Part shown: positions 1 through 12,018 of the stretch, one piece after another | How the letters are laid out: each line of letters opens with the position of its first letter | How positions within the stretch are numbered: the first letter of the stretch is position 1 | DNA from: Phellopilus nigrolimitatus | Taxonomy: Eukaryota > Basidiomycota > Agaricomycetes > Hymenochaetales > Hymenochaetaceae | Assembly: GCA_021029095.1 (NCBI GenBank) | Contig: JAJOHG010000011.1 | Span: 496,001 to 560,000, forward strand | Reading direction: 5' to 3' | DNA length: 64,000 nucleotides | The notes under the pieces: model-generated | Told to the model about the DNA's origin: nothing | What the model saw: only the letters and a program-made list of their open reading frames with translations | Databases searched by the model: none | Program-made: the position numbers and the translations under genes

Positions 1-864
1 TATGGTCCTGCTCGGTACTGCGTAGTCCTGCTAAATGCTAGACGTCGCGATGTTCTATCACTCGCGTTTCTGTCTATTGTGGTGTTACTGTGCTTGCTTG
101 GGATTGAATTTCTTTCCTTCCATCGGATATTGAACGAGCCAAGTGTTATTACCGATTTTCATTTTTCTCGCTATTTTGTCTAGTAAAAATGAGGAAGCTA
201 GCGGATGGGCAAAGTTTCACCGGAAGAGGGCATGGAGATGCCTCATAAGGTAAGTTTCACTTGGGTGGATTGACGACGACGCGCGTCGGCCACAATCGGA
301 AAAGCCGGAGTCAGTGTCACTACGCGCATCACAAGCCACAACGAAGATCAACAGTTCAATGAGTGTCGCACGCGCGATGATGCCACCCTTTGATGATTTT
401 GTCGAAAGGCGCATCGCGGATGTCGGTGATGCGTCCGAGCGATGAATCCCGCTGGCAGGATACAATGAACGAGGTCGATGGGATGTGCTTGAAGATACGT
501 CGGTCGTATGGGAGGAGCGCGAGTAAGACTGAAGCGGCGCAACTCAAAGAACCTCATGTTGAAGTCAAACCTTCCGTATAAAGAACCGCGTAGAGGGACA
601 ACACCACCCGCATATCGGCTAAGATCCAACCTGAACAGGTCAGCGACGTGTCCCTGATGTATTCCAACAAGTTTGAAGGCATGAATACAGCGAAAAGTAG
701 ACTACTCGCACAAACCACCCGAAAAAGCGAATTTGCGCGCAAAAGGCGAGAAAAAAAGGGGGGCGTTGGCAAGTGCCGAGTTCTCCATTCTCTAGAGTGG
801 CGGAATAGTCCCATACGCATTGGATAATCCGCGAATATTTTTTTGCGCTGTCAGATAATGCAGC
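1..864. other. unassigned left edge and upstream region of the ubinuclein gene
   Basis: No gene is recognised here. A good donor (gtaagt at about 251) and a plausible acceptor (cag ending at about 352) on the plus strand could bound an intron of a gene ending between 360 and 450. The peptides on either side match nothing I know and the frame after the acceptor closes quickly. The last 150 bases would hold the ubinuclein promoter; I see no clear TATA box. Confidence 0.3.
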
Positions 865-3510
865 ATGCTCTTCGTCTCTTCGCCCCCAGCACTCCAATCC
901 CCTCTGAACCTGCCTTTTTCGGCCCCTCCCCCGCTTCGCCCACCGCCTCAAGAGCGAGCGCAGCGTCCGCCGCTGTCTATGGCGCAGATATTCGAGCTCG
1001 TCGACGACGACATAGTCATCCTCGACCGGCCCCCGCCACCGCCGCCCTCCGCGCCGTCCCGCCCGCCGTCGAGCAGGCGCAAGGAGAAGCAAGCCGACCA
1101 CCCCGCTGTCCACGTCAAGATGGAGGTCGACCCGACCCACGTGCCCATCGATGACGCAGGTGCAGACACAGCGGCAGCCACGCGCCCGTCGGCGAGTGCG
1201 AACGGCGTGAACGGCGGCGGCGACGTCGTCGACCTGCTGAACAGCGAGCCCGGGTCGCCGCAACAACAGATGCAGAAGGAGTCCCCCGGCAATAGCCTGC
1301 CGGCAGATCCCGCGCCTATGGGCCCGCCTGCCTCAGCCTCGCCACCCTCCTCCAAACCTCCCTCAGTGTCGCTGCCGCACTCCCCGCCGCCGCCGCTCAC
1401 GAACGGCGATACCGCCAACGGTGATGAGAAGCCGCAAAGAGGTGGGTCACAGCCCCCTCAGAGCGCGCCGGCCCCCGGGCCGAGCCAGAAACCGAAGTCC
1501 ACAAAGGCGCCCAAGCGCTCGCCCTCCCCCGAGCTCGTGCCACCGCCTCCGCCTCCACGACTGAGAACAATCCGACTTGACATTCGATTAGGCGGTCCCG
1601 ACAATTATGCGGTTGACATCGCGCAGCTTGCGAGGGACACCGGGCAGCGTTCACTGACGCCGCCGCCCGCTTTGAAGCCCGAGTCGAGCGACAGCGAGGC
1701 CGAGGCCGATGACGACGCCAAGGGTGCAAAGCCGGGAAGGGGTAGAGGCAAGGGCAAGGCGGGGAAGAAGAAGAGTCTTGTCGCGGAGTATTATGACCTG
1801 AACGACCCGTTCATCGACGACTCGGAGCTCGCGGTCGACGAGCGCACATACTTCGCGCAGACAAAGCAGCAGGGCTTCTACGTGTCCTCGGGTGAGGTCG
1901 CGCTTCTCAAGGACCGTGCGCGCGACCGCGAGAGCGAGCGGGACGTTGAGAAGAGCCCCGTGAAGAAGCCGAAGAGCAAGAAGAATGTCGTGCCGACCAT
2001 CATCCCGCTCGCAGGCTCGCATGCGGTGAGCGCGGCGGCCGCCTCAGCGTCAGCTGCTGCAGCGGGCGCGTCGCCGACAGATCCGTTTGGCCCGCCGCCT
2101 CCGCTGTCAAATGCGTCGTCGGGAGACCACTTGCTGCCGGGGACACGCGAAACGCCGATCGCGGTGTCGGACACCGAGGAGGCGAAGGCGAACGGGAGCG
2201 CGAACGGGCTGAAGCGCAAGGCAAGCGTCGATGCACCGAGCGCGAGCCAGGCTGGCGGGAAGAAGAAGCGCAAGACGGTTGACATCGTGCGTTTCATAAT
2301 GGCCCTCTCTCGTCTTTCGTTTCACTAGCTAATAGGTCATATACAGGAGATGTTCCATCCGGACCTGCAAGTAGCTCTGCATGAGCTCAAAGTAGCGATC
2401 GCGGCGGAGTCCTTTGATCAGAAGGGCAAGTTCCCGCCCACACTCAAGCCCTTGCTCGCGCGCGTCGCGCTTAAGGCGATCGTCTGCGGCGAATACAACG
2501 ACAACTTCTTCAGCCTCATGCCCAAGCTCTTCATCTATAACAAGTTCACCATGACCGTGCGTTTTGTGTCTTGCTTTCGGCTGCTCGTCATCTATTTTTC
2601 ATTTGCCTGACATGCGATATGCTGTGTATAGAAATTGATTAAGCGGACTGTGTATGCCGATCATCAGAAGCTGCTCGTTGCACGTCAGGATGAGCTACTC
2701 GAGGAGCTTCGCAGTATCGCAGAAGAGAGCTTCGCGAAAGCGCAAGATGAGTATGAAAAGAATGTGCAGGCGTGGGGTACGTTACGTCTCTTTTCTTATT
2801 TCCCTTGCCGATAGCTATCCCTATCACTCGTCTCTCCTATATCTTTACTCCGACTAATTTCGCTCTTCCCCACTTACAGAAAAAAGAATGGAAAAAGCAA
2901 AGACGGAAACCACCGGTGGGCCAGGCGCCGCGTCTGCAGAGGGCACGCCCGTGCCCGGATCCGCGACGCCAAGCGTCAATGGCTCCGCACTGCTCCCGCC
3001 GGCGGCTTTCGACGGCGGCACAGAGAGCGGAATGGACGTGGACGCGCCACCGGCTACGGGGGACAAAGATGGGGACAAGGACGGTCCATCTGCGCACATG
3101 GGCATGGGCCATGCGCACTCGAGTCAACATATGCCAACGAAGCGCTACCGCCTCACCGAGCGCATGCGGAATATCATCTGGGAGCTCGTGGTGCTGAGCA
3201 ACGAGAGCTGTCGGATCGAGAACGAGAAGAAGTGCGCTTTTGTTTTCCAATTGTTATAGCGGGAGCTGACGAATGGGCTTTTTTTCAGCACGTTGGAGAA
3301 CTCGACGGTGCAGGTCAGCGAACAGGGGACGCGCAAGGTGCTGTACCAAAAGATCGTCGCTGCGTTCCCGGAGGGCTGGATGTCGTCGGGCCAGATCTCG
3401 CGAGAAGGCAAGTTTGCATCTCCCGCTTTTTCTGACTCCAACTTACAATTTTCCTTTCAGTGAGCGTAATGAAGAAGCGCTTCGAAGCTCAACAAGCCGA
3501 GGAATCATAG
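865..3510 (+). CDS. ubinuclein/Hpc2-like subunit of the HIRA histone H3-H4 chaperone complex
   Basis: Six exons: 865-2286, 2347-2556, 2632-2776, 2880-3231, 3289-3407, 3461-3510, giving 765 aa. Seen: a long Pro/Ser-rich disordered N-terminus, then a HUN-type motif at about residues 308-345 (YYDLNDPFIDDSEL, followed by an ERTYFAQTKQQGFYV-like stretch), a basic linker (KRKAS, KKKRKTVD), then a conserved helical middle region across exons 2-5 (FHPDLQVALHELK, LTERMRNIIWELV, AAFPEGWMSSGQISREV). Known: the HUN domain and ubinuclein middle domain define Hpc2/UBN proteins, which bind HIRA and help deposit H3 independently of replication in the nucleus. The start at 865 is the first ATG of the frame; a second ATG at 979 (MAQIFELVDDD) is a plausible alternative. 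Intron 5 is GC-AG (gcaagt). Splice sites were read by eye but keep the frame throughout. Confidence 0.88.
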
Positions 3511-4430
3511 TCCCCCGTTGCCGTCGCAATTTGGGCGTCTTTTTCCTTTTCTCGTCACCTCTTGGGATACATTCTCGTTGTTGCCTTCTCCGGTCTCCTT
3601 CGTCACACCCCTCAACTCGGGACATATTTAAGCTGCATTTTCTTTCACAACCTCTGACAAACTGCCTTGGCCTTGTCGCCGCAGCGCCTAGAACCCGTCG
3701 TCTCACCTCTTCCGAGTCGAAAACTATTCTTGACATCTCGCCTATCATCGATCATTATTCGTTATTTCGCCCTCTTCTTGTCTCTCCTCCCTTCGTACTT
3801 ATCCTCTTCTCTTATTCCCTCCTATAGTATACAGTTCCTCTTTCTCTTCCTTTCCGAGATACGCCGCGTCTACATATTAACCTCGTTCACCTCGTCTTTT
3901 CTTCTCACAGCAACTGCTGACCAGACATGGAAGCACTTTTAGTCTACTTGAAGTACCGTAACGTGTTGTACGTATTGTGTTTTCTACCGACGCCGCCTGC
4001 CTATGCGCTTGCGGACATCTGCCATCTGCCATGTATATGCGCTCGTTTTCTTTCGGGCGACGAAGCTCGTTAGGGGCGAATGTTTTCTTCCGTTCTACTT
4101 TCTGTGTTGTATTGAGCGAGGGGGCTGGATGTATACTCCAATGTTGTTGTCCACACGTCAGGAGGCGGGCTCTGCACGTCACCGCCGAGCTCAGAGCTCT
4201 GGCCATTGTCAGCCACAACCCCAGCACAACGACCGCCCTTCATGCCTCTTTCATAAGACCCTTTTCTCAGATTGAACATCATTATGAGATAGAAAACCCT
4301 ACCAATACGGGGTGACAGTTATTTCAAAGAGTACTCTAAATTACCGCCTCAGTTATATCCCGACTAACCCTTCAAACGTGAAAGTCACAACACACAAACC
4401 AACCAGTCCCCGCAATTGTGTTCGCACCGC
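3511..4430. other. convergent intergenic region and 3' UTRs
   Basis: This lies between the stop codons of two convergent genes. The first 300 bases are pyrimidine-rich (runs of tct/ctt), as expected for fungal untranslated sequence. No conserved coding signal, RNA gene or repeat was recognised. Confidence 0.5.
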
Positions 4431-5887
4431 TCATGTCCTCCTAACCTTCTTGCTCTCGCGCGCCGCGCTCGTGGGCGGCATCCAGTTCACAGTCGCGCCG
4501 GCCGGCACGCCCGGATAGATCACCTCCGGCGCAGCCGGCGCCTTGCGCTTCGACCCTGATCCTGGGATCTGGGACAGAGGAAACCCGTTCGCCGACGCGA
4601 GTGCCTCGAACGCGCGAGCGTCTGCGAGGTCGACGTTGATATCTGCGGGTAGAGGGAACAGTGTCGACGCCCCAGCGGGTCCGGCTCCGCTACTGGCTCG
4701 CTTTGGGCGCATCGCCGAAGACGACTGGGGGCGCATTTGCCCGGAGCTCTTGCCCTTGGACCTGGGCGCGGTCGCCAATGAAGAGGTGGAGTTGGGTGCC
4801 ACAGATGAAAGAGGACGCTTCGCAGTCGACGAACCGGAAGCAGATACTCTAGCGACAGAGTCGGGCTTCTTCCGCGCACTTTTCGTCGAGCTGCCGGACA
4901 CAGAGTCAGATTCTGACGATCCCTCTGCATCCTCGTCCGAGTCTGAGCCCGAGCACGACTCCGTTCTTAAGTCAGACTCCTCCGACTCCGTGGCTGCCAT
5001 ATACGGCACCTTCGTAACGACAGCTGACGGCGGCACATTCAGAGACTGATTCACGCTGTCTTGTTTATTGTCCTGCTTAGGCTTCGCCTTTTTCGTAGAC
5101 ACGACTGTGGATGCGGAAGCCTGCTTCATTTGCTGCCCAGGAGCGAGGTTGAGCGGGACGAGACTGATCGTCTTTTTTATGAACATAGCCGCAAGCGCGA
5201 ACGTGTAATGCGCTGGCCAGATGCTTATCGAGCCGCTAGGGAGTCCGCGCGGCCAGCCAGATATGTAGTATCCTTTGTCCATAAGCCAGACATTAGGTCC
5301 CTAGAGACAATAATGAGTTAGTACTGCTTTCGAGCGGGAGAGTATGACTAAATAACAGGCATTCACTTGTAGAAATCCTTTGGGTGATGATGCGACGTAC
5401 GGACGTCCGTCCTTCTGCGTGATGTTGTGTTTCGTCAGAAGCTGGATAACGGCCTGAGACACGAAGTGCTGCAGGCGCCTGAGCCTAGCAAAAAGAAGAA
5501 TGAAGTTACTTTTAAGACGAGATAGATAGTGACATAACGGCTCTTACTCTTGCGCTCCATCTGGGAGTCCATTTTCTCTGCATATCGCGCGATACTTGGC
5601 CGTATTTTCCGCCCGCTGGCACTGTCAACGGAAAACGGTGTAAGCTTCAAAAGAAATGAACAAAAGAAATGAACATTCAAAAAAGCGGAGGAGTTTAAGC
5701 AGTACAAAACATTATAGAACAGCTAAACGGCAGGTCAGTCTGCCGTTTTAGCACATGCCATGTTCTCAAAAAGCGACATAGTAGACTTTACGTAATGAAA
5801 CAAAGCACTGCTCACAGTTTCAAGAAGAGTAGAGTTGGCCTCCGTCGCTTCATCCGACGGGGCATTCGAGGTGTGTTCGTTTGCCAT
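4431..5887 (-). CDS. unrecognised protein with conserved N-terminal helical part and Ser-rich acidic C-terminus
   Basis: Four exons on the minus strand: 5887-5792, 5621-5548, 5484-5367, 5300-4431, giving 385 aa, all with GT-AG introns that keep the frame. The N-terminal 140 residues look ordered (SSALFHYCQRAENTAKYRAI, then LQHFVSQAVIQLLTKHNI, then PNVWLMDKGYYISGWPRG). The C-terminal 240 residues are low-complexity, with an acidic serine tract (ESEESDLRTESCSGSDSDED) and basic patches ending SAARESKKVRRT, which could be a nuclear localisation signal. I do not recognise a family. Composition suggests a nuclear, possibly chromatin- or RNA-associated protein, but that is inference. It converges on the ubinuclein gene. 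Confidence 0.75.
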
Positions 5888-6380
5888 TATGTTGCGGCTG
5901 ATTTCGAGTATGGCAGCGGAGCGTTCGCTTTCGTGGTGGTAGTTGGAAGGAAAAAAAGAAAAAAGACGGACAGAAGAAATTCAGCCACAGGCTCGGTGAG
6001 CGCCTAATTCGGAAGCGGAGCTAAGCCTTATTTGGATAGCAAAAATTCGAATAAAAAACATCCAAACCTTGCAGAGGTCCAGTCTCAGCAAGCCTTCACG
6101 GTACTACTAGCTCATATCATCGTGTAAATATTATAAGGCGACATTTATTTTAGAAAATACAGCACATACGGTTACTCGAGGAAAAGCATCTCGAGTCATT
6201 ATTATGCGTAATGAATCTTTAAGAGCACTGACGGCACTGACCAGTTTTCTTAAAAGCAAGAGATTCTTCATGTATTACTGTCTGACCTCTGAGCTCTGTG
6301 TCAGATTGAACCTTTCCGAAGACTGGATTCAGTATAAGTTTTATAAGCCGTATCAGAAACCGATCCCGACGTCACAATCC
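5888..6380. other. intergenic region, AT-rich
   Basis: This is the upstream region of the minus-strand gene starting at 5887. It contains short A-runs and no coding signal, RNA gene or repeat that I can support. Confidence 0.4.
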
Positions 6381-7190
6381 TCAGATTTCGAATCTTCTTT
6401 GCAAATGGTTGCGTGCAGCTCCCACATAATCCGCGAGTCTTGAGTAGATTTCGCTTGTATAACAGCCAAAAACACGAAGAGCGTCGCGGCTCGCAAGCGC
6501 CTCTACTCTTTCCTCTTGTACGATTTTGATCCTCTCTTCGTCTGTGCTATGAGTGCAGACCTTTCCTAGAAGGCGCGATGTGCGCTTTTCAGCTGGCGAT
6601 GAAATGTACTTCGCTACCATTTCTTCCAGCAGTCCGAGCCGGTGGAAGTCTTGTATGCTAAGCAATTCCAGCGTGTGACCCTGCGTTCGGATTATACATA
6701 GGATTAGACTCCTTTCCCGGCCAATTCTCGCTGCACCATTATTGCGACAGGTCGTAGAACACGGCTCTCAGAGTAGCTTTCGCACCGAGAGACCTTGAGA
6801 ATCTGAGAATAGTTCATCTAAAGTAAATGGTCAATCGCCCCTGATGAGCTTCATTCACTATATAAGCGCCAATGGTATCTGATTGGTACCCTTGAACCAG
6901 AGCCCAACGGTGTGACAGATGTGCAATTCGGAATCTTGTGTCTCTAGTTTGAGATACCTATCATAACCAGAGGAAAACAAACTAAAAAGGATATTTGCCC
7001 AACGCTCACAAAGGGCCGTATAGACGTGCGGCATAGCCTCAATCTGGTCTGCAATCTGACAGCGCAATGCGAGGCATTCCTTCATACGTTTCATCTGCAT
7101 TTGTAACCACACCCGGAGCAAGTCCAGAGACCTCCGGCAAGGTGAACACTTTGACGAAACCTTGTGAGATTGCTTTTGCGTACCCAGAGA
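6381..7190 (-). CDS. doubtful orphan gene or decayed gene
   Basis: Two minus-strand open segments have protein-like composition. The upstream one (about 7190-6860) reads LRVWLQMQMKRMKECLALRC and continues ADQIEAMPHVYTALCERWAN. The downstream one (about 6680-6381) reads LELLSIQDFHRLGLLEEMVA and ends GAARNHLQRRFEI then stop. An intron ending at the cag near 6685 would join into the second segment, but I cannot build one continuous reading across 6860-6690 and no convincing start codon is visible. No family recognised. It may be the remnant of a helical protein gene. Confidence 0.3.
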
Positions 7191-7397
7191 GAAAAAAACT
7201 TCAGATCTAGAGCTTTCGTACTTTGAGCTTGGATTCGTTTGGTAGATAGGACCAAGTTGCCGTCAGTTCCCCAGAGAGACGGACGAGTATTGACATTCTG
7301 CTGGCATTTTTTCGTCGAATTAGTAACGGTGATGTCTGGAGAACGCGTGGTGTCACCATTGTCGCGTCGTTACGGATTTTGTCCTCAAATCATCACC

Positions 7398-8719
7398 ATG
7401 TCCCTGGCCTATGCTCTCGAAAAAGAGGTTGCTGTATCGGCCGTTCTGCGTGCCTGCCAGCTCACATCATCCATCTTCAATAAACTTGTCAGGGACGAGC
7501 GGCTCACCAAGGGCGACAAGTCGCCTGTGACCGGTTCGTCGTCTCGTCTCAACCCGTCGACGCATACATTCATACATGCATCCGCATACACTTTTCGAAC
7601 GCAGTTGGCGACTTCGCTGCTCAAGCTGTCGTGAATACGATCCTCGCCAATGCATTCCCGGATGATGAAATTGTTGGTGAGGAGGACTCTGATGATCTGC
7701 GCGTCGAGGCGAACAGCGTGCTACGCGACCGCGTCGTCGAGCTTTCGAATCAGGCTCTGGCCTCCGATCTCGTGCACGGAGACAATACACAGTGGGGCAT
7801 CGGACCTGGGAAACAGCGCACTGTAGAGGAACTGCTAGATGCCATTGACAAAGGGAAATACGAGGGCGGAAAAGCGGGTCGTGCGTAACATTTTAATCCA
7901 ATGTTTTCTCCATTTTGAGATCCTGCCTGTCAGGTATGTGGACTCTGGATCCGATCGACGGTACGAAAGGCTTCCTTCGCGGCGAACAGTATGCGGTATG
8001 CCTCGCCTTCCTTGTCGACTCAAAAGTCCAAGTCGGTGTAATCGGCTGCCCAAATCTCCCAGTAAATGCCTCCAGATCCGACGGCCCCAAAGGTTGCCTG
8101 TTCGTCGCCGTACGTGGGCAGGGTGCCGAGCAGGTATGAAAAAAGTGTTATCATTCAGGAATTACTTATGTACATATTTTGTTTTGTCTTTTCTAATAGC
8201 GCACATTGTCTAACTCCAACCCTACTCCAATCATCATTCCTGCATTCAAAGATTCCGAGATCAACTTCCTCGAGTCCGTCGAGTCGGGTCACTCGTCGCA
8301 CGGTTTCAATGCGAGTGTTTCTCGGATTTTGAACGTTACGCGAGAGCCCACGCGCATGGATAGCCAGGCGAAATATTGTGCACTCGCACGTGGTGACGGC
8401 GGTGCGTACCTCCGCATGCCCGTCGGAATCGGTTATAAAGAGAAGATATGGGTACGAACACAGATTGTCATTGTTGCGAAAGGTTCTTCTAATATAAGAA
8501 TGACGACAGGACCATGCCTCGGGCTCGCTACTTGTAGAGGAGGCAGGAGGCTTGGTCACGGACTCGCGCGGCGAGCCATTGAACTTCGGGCTCGGGCGCA
8601 CGCTCGGCGAAAACTTCGGTATCATCGCTGCTGGCAAGCAGGTGCATAGCAAAGTCATCGAAGCGATCAAGAAAGCAAAAGAGGAAGAAGAATCGCAAAA
8701 GACTGACAGTAAAATCTAA
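7398..8719 (+). CDS. HAL2: 3'(2'),5'-bisphosphate nucleotidase (Hal2/Met22 type)
   Basis: Five exons: 7398-7533, 7605-7880, 7934-8133, 8200-8451, 8510-8719, giving 357 aa, the usual length for yeast-type Hal2. Seen: the Li-sensitive phosphatase signatures in order. These are KGDKSPVTVGDFAAQ at about 38-52, the metal-binding GEED at about 71-74, WTLDPIDGTKGF at about 139-150 (both Asp present), and DHASGSLLVEEAGG at 289-302. Known: this inositol-monophosphatase-fold enzyme hydrolyses 3'-phosphoadenosine 5'-phosphate (PAP) to AMP in sulfate assimilation, is Mg-dependent and is inhibited by Li and Na, so it affects salt tolerance and RNA turnover. The ATG at 7398 fits the family start (MSLAYALEKEVAVSAVLRAC). 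All introns are GT-AG and all splice phases agree. No defect seen. Confidence 0.95.
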
Positions 8720-9318
8720 AGTATGATAATATGTATGTGTAAGTCCTACGAATCTACTGCTGCTTACTCTTCAGTGACAGAAAGAAGTCCGTGGTCTTAT
8801 ACATATATCGATGATAATCCCAGAATGTTCATTTCCTCGAGACATGTACACTGGCTTTTACAGGCAAGCGACCATGGAAGATTTGGCCCAGAATGAAGCG
8901 TCTATGACTTTATCACGAGTTCTGGCTTCTTGTTCAGAGCCTGCAAGAACATGACAGCATGGAAATCCCTTTCCAGGCGCGATTATAACACGCTTTGAGG
9001 AAAACATGTCCAATCATTTGGCAGCAGACATGCGAACCGGAAATTCTGTAGCCGTTCCGTGTGCCTCGTGTGCAGTCATGCTTCGAGGTTCACTGCTCAA
9101 CGCTCATCACGAAATTGCATTACTAATGTCCCTGCGTCCACAAGTCACGAGTTCATTTTTTCCACCTTCATCGAATATACGGCTTAACCTCGGATGCTCA
9201 GCCGACTGCACTTCGTAGAGCATCCAGCCCTTTAAAGGGCCTTTGCAAGTTGACGAAGGACCCTCAATCGACCCTCAGTCGTTTGAAAACGGATTTTATT
9301 GTTTCCTCACCCGCTCCT
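8720..9318. other. intergenic region
   Basis: 3' flank of the nucleotidase gene and upstream region of the esterase gene, which points the same way. Nothing coding or repetitive was recognised. Confidence 0.4.
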
Positions 9319-11121
9319 ATGGTTCTCGTCTTGAGGTCTTGCACCGCCCTTGTTTTGCTCGCGATGGCGCGGGCCATGTCAATGACATTGGCGGGTGAAC
9401 GAGTTATTCGGAATGACGACCCATTGATTTATTATCATGGCCGATGGGACACGTCTCCCGGTACCTGGTGGCGAGTCAATAAACTTCTACTCGTTTGTGC
9501 CTAATTCAGAGGCGTTGCTTCTATAGGGCGGGGTCCGGTTTCAAACTCAATGTCCAGAATCTGACGTCCTTGACGCTCAACCTCGGAAATCACACCACAT
9601 CGCCCCTCGTTTCTATTGGTGTATCGCTCGACTACGGATCTTTCTTCACTGTCAATGTTTCTGTTGGGGAAAATACCATCCCTCTTAATCCCCTGGAATC
9701 GGGACTCGTAACGATACAAAAGAAAAACACTGTAGTCCGTATAAACGCAGAGGAATGGCAGGACAATCGCGTCAACTTGGAGTCTATCGTTCTGAATTCT
9801 GTGCGTTTTGAGGATTCCACGAAATTAAGGGATCGTCTGAAAGACCGACTCACGTTTAATTGATATTTTGTTCGAAACAACATTAGGGTGCGGATCTTCT
9901 GCCCTATACTCCTTCAAAACTAGCCTTTCAATTCATCGGGGACTCTCTCTCGGCCGTCAGTTTTTCGATGTCTGTCCTCCAGACTGGACACTGAAATCTG
10001 TTTTCAGGGTCAATATCTCCCTCAAGGAGTCGACCAAGCCTGGCCATTCCTGACCAGCGAGAATTTCAAAGCGGAACACGTCGTCGTAGCTCAGCCCGGG
10101 GCTGCTCTCACGGTTTGTTTCCGAGTCTTGCTGCAACCTTCTTTCTGAAGAAAAAATGTGTGAAGGATATCGTGTCTTATGGAAACGAACATGGAATGTC
10201 TTACCAGTTCTTTAGGGTGAGCATTATTCTATGAGTTTTGCCCATAATGTCTCTGAAGGCTAATATGCTCGAAGACCGAGGACACTGGATACTTTTACAC
10301 AACTGACCATAACTACACTACGCCATGGGACTTTAAGCGCGACGTTCCTGCGCCTGATGTTGTCGTCATCCACATCGGGTTCGTTTTCACTTCTTTAGCC
10401 TGAAGTATCAGTCTTAACCCTCGGTGCACGTAGCGCGAATGACAGTGGTCAGAACGTTCCCGCCGACGAGTTCGTTCAAGTAAGAATTTAGAGCTTGATT
10501 CGTCCCAACTAAACGATACCCATTGATACCTCTTTAACGTAGAACTACCTGAACTTCCTTGCCCATTTAAGGAAAATCTACGTTGTTCAACCGATCCTGC
10601 TCTTCACTCCGGTAAGTGCTGCTCACGTCCAAACTTTTGACGTGAATCATCTGAAAGTAAGCAATTTTCATACTTTCCAGTGGGGTTGGCCCCAGCCAGA
10701 CGGCAGCATAAGCTATTACTATCAGGGGAAATACGAAGAAATTCTCTCTCTTTGGTAAGATTAACATTGTGGTCGCGTAAGCACGAACATTCTCACCTCA
10801 ACCTCCAGGCGCTCGTTTGGAGACGACAATACATATCTGGTCAACACTACCGGCTGGGTCTCACTCGAAGATGTCTGCTATATTCTCTCTTCGAGATGAA
10901 GTTAGTCCGTGTACTGATAAGCCATGTATTTGTTGTCAGGTTTTCCCGGAGTACGCTCGCAATTTCTGATGACTTGAATGCAATGCTGACACACTACTCG
11001 ACCACTGCTGTTCAGTAACTTGCACCCGACCGTCGCGGGGCACGAGAAGATTGCCGGCCTTTTCGAGACGTGGTTGAAGGACTTTGGTATCGAGCCCCAG
11101 GAATCATGGGCAACTACATAA
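9319..11121 (+). CDS. secreted SGNH-hydrolase esterase, carbohydrate esterase family 2-like
   Basis: About nine exons. Clear boundaries: exon 1 9319-9467, exon 2 9527-9800, exon 3 9887-9955, exon 4 10008-10112; later short exons run to the stop at 11119-11121. The start gives a hydrophobic signal peptide (VLVLRSCTALVLLAMARAMS). Next comes a beta-sandwich-like domain (DPLIYYHGRWDTSPGTWAGS; TIQKKNTVVRINAEEWQD), then an SGNH hydrolase domain: block I FIGDSLSAG with the nucleophile Ser (split by an intron), block III HIGANDSGQN, and the Asp/His block NLHPTVAGHEKIA. This two-domain order matches CE2 acetyl esterases such as the esterase part of bacterial CelE. Known role: deacetylation of xylan or other acetylated plant polysaccharides outside the cell. 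Some internal exon edges between 10160 and 11030 are approximate. Confidence 0.85.
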
Positions 11122-12018
11122 CATTGAGTATGTGATATCTTTTTTATCCGCTTCATAAGACATTTTACCTGACGCGATGCATTTAGGAAGCCTACTAAAT
11201 TTGAGGAAGTCTCGGAGCCTCGTGATCAAGAAAAGGTACTCACTGTTGTAGAGAATGGTAGGGAACGATCCTATCATGATGAGCTACGTGCTCTTCAGGT
11301 CTCAATGCTCCTGCGAATACACGTGACATCGTTGTATATCTAGATGCTCTGAGAATTCACCACGAAAACTTAAGTTGCAATCGTGTCGCATCACCTGTTG
11401 GCTCAGATTCGGTAAGGAGCCTTAGTACATACCCGAGCCGATCAACAGGACGGTCCGCATACTGTCCTGGCGAAATTTTGTACGTACGACGGCGATGACG
11501 AGCCAGTCCAGCCTACCTTGGGCCGTCCTGCCCGTCGGGCAACTCGAGTCTGCAAGGTTCAAAATAACACAGATGGTAGAGTCCATAATGGTCTTGCAAA
11601 GGACCGGTGGTCAAAATGCTACGTCCGCTTGACCGAATATTCTTGCAAAGAACAACGTCCTGCTTTCTCAGAGGTACAATTTGTCTATGTCTCTTGTACC
11701 TACCCCAGCGTATACCCTGGTTTCTTCTGGAACCGAAACCTTTCCCGCATCTCAAAGCCTCAGAGCCCTTCGCAAAATTGGCCCTTCATCCTTCTTGTAG
11801 CCCCCCTAATGCACAACTCGACACTTCGTAACCAGCAGACGACCGAGTTAGAGAGCGATGCAATGCGGAGAAATTAGAATCGCGGAGCGCCTTGGAACAT
11901 TTATCTTAAAGATTATATTTAGCGAAAGCTCGAGCGCTCGGGACTGTCCTTGACTGTAGTTCAGCAGCAAAATTTCTTCAAGTTTGTGACGCGCTTCCGT
12001 TTACAATATACACCTATT
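11122..12018. other. intergenic region with no supported gene
   Basis: Short open frames occur on both strands, notably around 11515-11880, but they overlap antiparallel, lack recognisable motifs and have no convincing splice structure. This is the 3' flank of both neighbouring genes, which converge here. Confidence 0.4.

Noticed and set aside
640..1266. Minus-strand open frame across the ubinuclein N-terminus
   Set aside because: Antisense shadow of a GC-rich Pro/Ala-coding exon; Arg-rich, no motif.
11513..11880. Overlapping frames on both strands after the CE2 gene
   Set aside because: Mutually antiparallel, no recognisable motif, no splice partner.
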